From Saccharomyces mikatae IFO 1815 (Eukaryota; Ascomycota; Saccharomycetes; Saccharomycetales; Saccharomycetaceae): a stretch of DNA of 64,000 nt. The notes below the pieces were generated by a model. That model had not been told where the DNA came from. It saw nothing but the letters and a program-made list of their open reading frames with translations, and ran no database searches. Position 1 is the first letter of the stretch. Every line of letters starts with the position of its first letter. Below are positions 62,556 to 64,000 of this stretch, one piece after another. The translations under genes were made by a program, and so were the position numbers. The DNA is taken from contig NC_079263.1 in assembly GCF_947241705.1 (NCBI RefSeq), forward strand, positions 124,001-188,000, read 5' to 3'.

Positions 62556-62712
62556 TCAGTTCACTAATCCACACCATCTGTATCAAAGAAAAATAAGTTA
62601 GATAACCCAAAAAAATCTTATATACTCACATACTTAAAAACCATATGCAGTCCAACTTTTGCTTAGACATATGTTCTATTTGTATACTCTATTTTGTGAT
62701 ACTGTTATTTGT

Positions 62713-63453
62713 TTAGTCCTTCGACAACGGGTTCTCCACTTGAATGACAATACCACTTGCATTGTTCTTGACCACAGAAACCTGTGTCAAATCACAAACC
62801 ACATAATCCGCACCAGCGTCGAACAGAACACTTTTGTCATACGAAGATGTTATTCCCACTGTTATAGCACCCATTGCTTTGCCAGCCTTTATGCCCACAG
62901 GTGCATCCTCGAAAACAACGTATTTCAGGTCCTTTTTGCCAGCTAATTTCAAATCTTGACACAATAAATCACGAGCTCTTGCATAACCCTCAGGATCTGG
63001 CTTGCCGTTTTTGACATCGAAGCCAGTAATGAAAACTTTAGGCTTCCCTACTGTTTTCAATATTGTCTCGAACCATGAAAATGCCAAGTACGGAGAACCA
63101 GAGGTAACAATGGCCCATTTTCTTTGAGGTAACTTCTTTTTGTTGTCTGTATCCACATCTAACGATAACAGCAAATCCTCTGCACCAGGAATAAGACTCA
63201 CAGTATCCAAATAACTATCAGCCATGTCCTTTTCTAGAGCAAGAACACCTTTATTATCCGTGTTGTCCAATTTTGGGAAAAACTTCCTCATCATTTCTTG
63301 TGATCTTGCACCATGAGAATGCTTGAATAACTCGACAGGATCAACACCATGTTGGTGGCATAGCTTCGTCCAGGCATTTTCTGCCGCAGTTGTTGTGCTA
63401 ACAATGGTTCCATCTAAATCAAACAGACATAGATCTACTGATAATTGTGGCAT
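62713..63453 (-). CDS. DOG2: 2-deoxyglucose-6-phosphate phosphatase 2
   Basis: 246 residues, usual length for Dog1/Dog2. HAD-superfamily phosphatase: nucleophile D12 and acid D14 in FDLDGT (11-16), the TSGSP motif II, and VFEDAPVG motif IV. It dephosphorylates 2-deoxyglucose-6-phosphate and related sugar phosphates and is stress-induced. Synteny places it as DOG2 because a second copy starts just downstream (DOG1 position). The start ATG is at 63451-63453. A STRE-like CCCCT lies about 160 bp upstream. Confidence 0.95.
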   Translation of the reverse strand: MPQLSVDLCLFDLDGTIVSTTTAAENAWTKLCHQHGVDPVELFKHSHGARSQEMMRKFFPKLDNTDNKGVLALEKDMADSYLDTVSLIPGAEDLLLSLDVDTDNKKKLPQRKWAIVTSGSPYLAFSWFETILKTVGKPKVFITGFDVKNGKPDPEGYARARDLLCQDLKLAGKKDLKYVVFEDAPVGIKAGKAMGAITVGITSSYDKSVLFDAGADYVVCDLTQVSVVKNNASGIVIQVENPLSKD

Positions 63454-63909
63454 TATGGCTCAAAAAATTTTGTGTATATAACAATAACTTATCAATGACG
63501 TGCACTACCACTAAATCGAATAGTAAAATACTTCTGGTCTTTTTTCCATACTTGTTCTTATCAATGCAAAATGTTTCAGCGCATCAAGTTTTTGAAAAAT
63601 CCTCGAGGATTAGACCCCTTTCCCCACAATTAAAGTAAATGACGGAGTGCAGTCAGTCCACGGAACTATTATCTGCGAGAAGTAACAAGGCCACTGCGTC
63701 GCTGTTATCGTCGAACACAGAACTGGTCATAAAGAGTAGGACAAGACTCATCACAAAAGCCTCAAAGGCGATATAGTACATGAAAGCTTTTTTCATTAAT
63801 GAAGATTAGGATATAACCATCTCCAAAAAGAAACAGAAAAAAGAACTTTTACTGTTCACAAATTATGAAGTCATACAAAATCCAACTTTTGCCTATACAT
63901 ACGTTCTAT
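63454..63909. promoter_or_regulatory. DOG2 promoter / DOG1 3' flank
   Basis: 456 bp between the tandem phosphatase genes. It contains CCCCT at 63615-63619, a stress-response element core on the plus strand. A short plus-strand ORF is not credible. The part nearest 63890 is similar to the DOG2 3' flank, showing that the duplication extends past the coding region. Confidence 0.55.
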
Positions 63910-64000
63910 CTATGTACTCTGTTTCGTCATATTCTTATTTGTTTGGTCCTTCGACAACGGGTTCTCCACTTGAATGACAATACCACTTGCATTGTTCTTG
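63910..64000 (-). CDS. DOG1: DOG1, C-terminal end (partial)
   Basis: The minus strand has 30 codons plus one base of a second DOG gene cut by the window edge. The coding 3' end is identical to DOG2 for more than 50 bp. Where DOG2 has its TAA, this copy has CAA, so the frame continues 11 codons to a TAG at 63910-63912. Its product is the same HAD phosphatase family. Confidence 0.8.
   Translation of the reverse strand, partial: KNNASGIVIQVENPLSKDQTNKNMTKQST

Overview
This is nuclear DNA of a budding yeast of the genus Saccharomyces. It carries about 34 protein genes (two cut by the window edges), three tRNA genes, four spliced genes with the yeast GTATGT / TACTAAC signals, and solo LTRs of the Ty1/2 (delta), Ty3 (sigma) and Ty4 (tau) families. 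Gene order matches the VPS29-ARD1 to DOG2-DOG1 interval of S. cerevisiae chromosome VIII (YHR012W to YHR044C) with no rearrangement visible. Compared with S. cerevisiae proteins as I remember them, housekeeping proteins look a few percent different (THR1, MAS2, NCP1) and fast-evolving ones much more (SPO13, PIH1). That suggests a non-cerevisiae Saccharomyces, probably more distant than S. paradoxus (for example the S. mikatae / S. kudriavzevii group). Species is inference; an alignment would settle it.

Layout. 1-2787: end of VPS29, ARD1, SPO13 with its URS1 site, tRNA-Ser(AGA). 2788-5006: LTR cluster between two tRNA genes, with a sigma LTR split by a delta LTR that is itself split by a tau and a second delta. 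5007-17021: tRNA-Gln(UUG), MIP6, YSC84, YSC83, ARG4, DED81, a prolyl-tRNA synthetase and tRNA-Ala(AGC). 17160-21679: solo tau LTR, intron-bearing RPS27B, a Ras-like GTPase gene, and a long intergenic region. 21680-31460: MYO1, MAS2, THR1, VMA16. 31717-42869: five minus-strand genes RPN1, DAP2, YHI9, SLT2, RRM3. 43237-53657: ERC1, a PRO1-like kinase, PIH1, NEL1, BRL1, PUT2. 54017-64000: RRF1, MSC7, VMA10, BCD1, SRB2, NCP1, DOG2 and the start of a tandem DOG1 copy.

Shared themes. Amino-acid metabolism: ARG4 and THR1 with Gcn4-type sites, PUT2 with a Put3 palindrome, and a PRO1 paralogue. Translation: two tRNA synthetases, RPS27B with tandem Rap1 sites, RRF1. V-ATPase: VMA16 and VMA10. Other regulatory motifs fit their genes: PACE at RPN1, PAC plus RRPE at BCD1, Mcm1/Fkh at MYO1. 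Most of the window is ordinary, dense yeast gene space. The unusual parts are the nested LTR locus, an unassigned block inside it, the full-length Ras-like GTPase, a G+C-rich block upstream of RPS27B, and the DOG tandem end.
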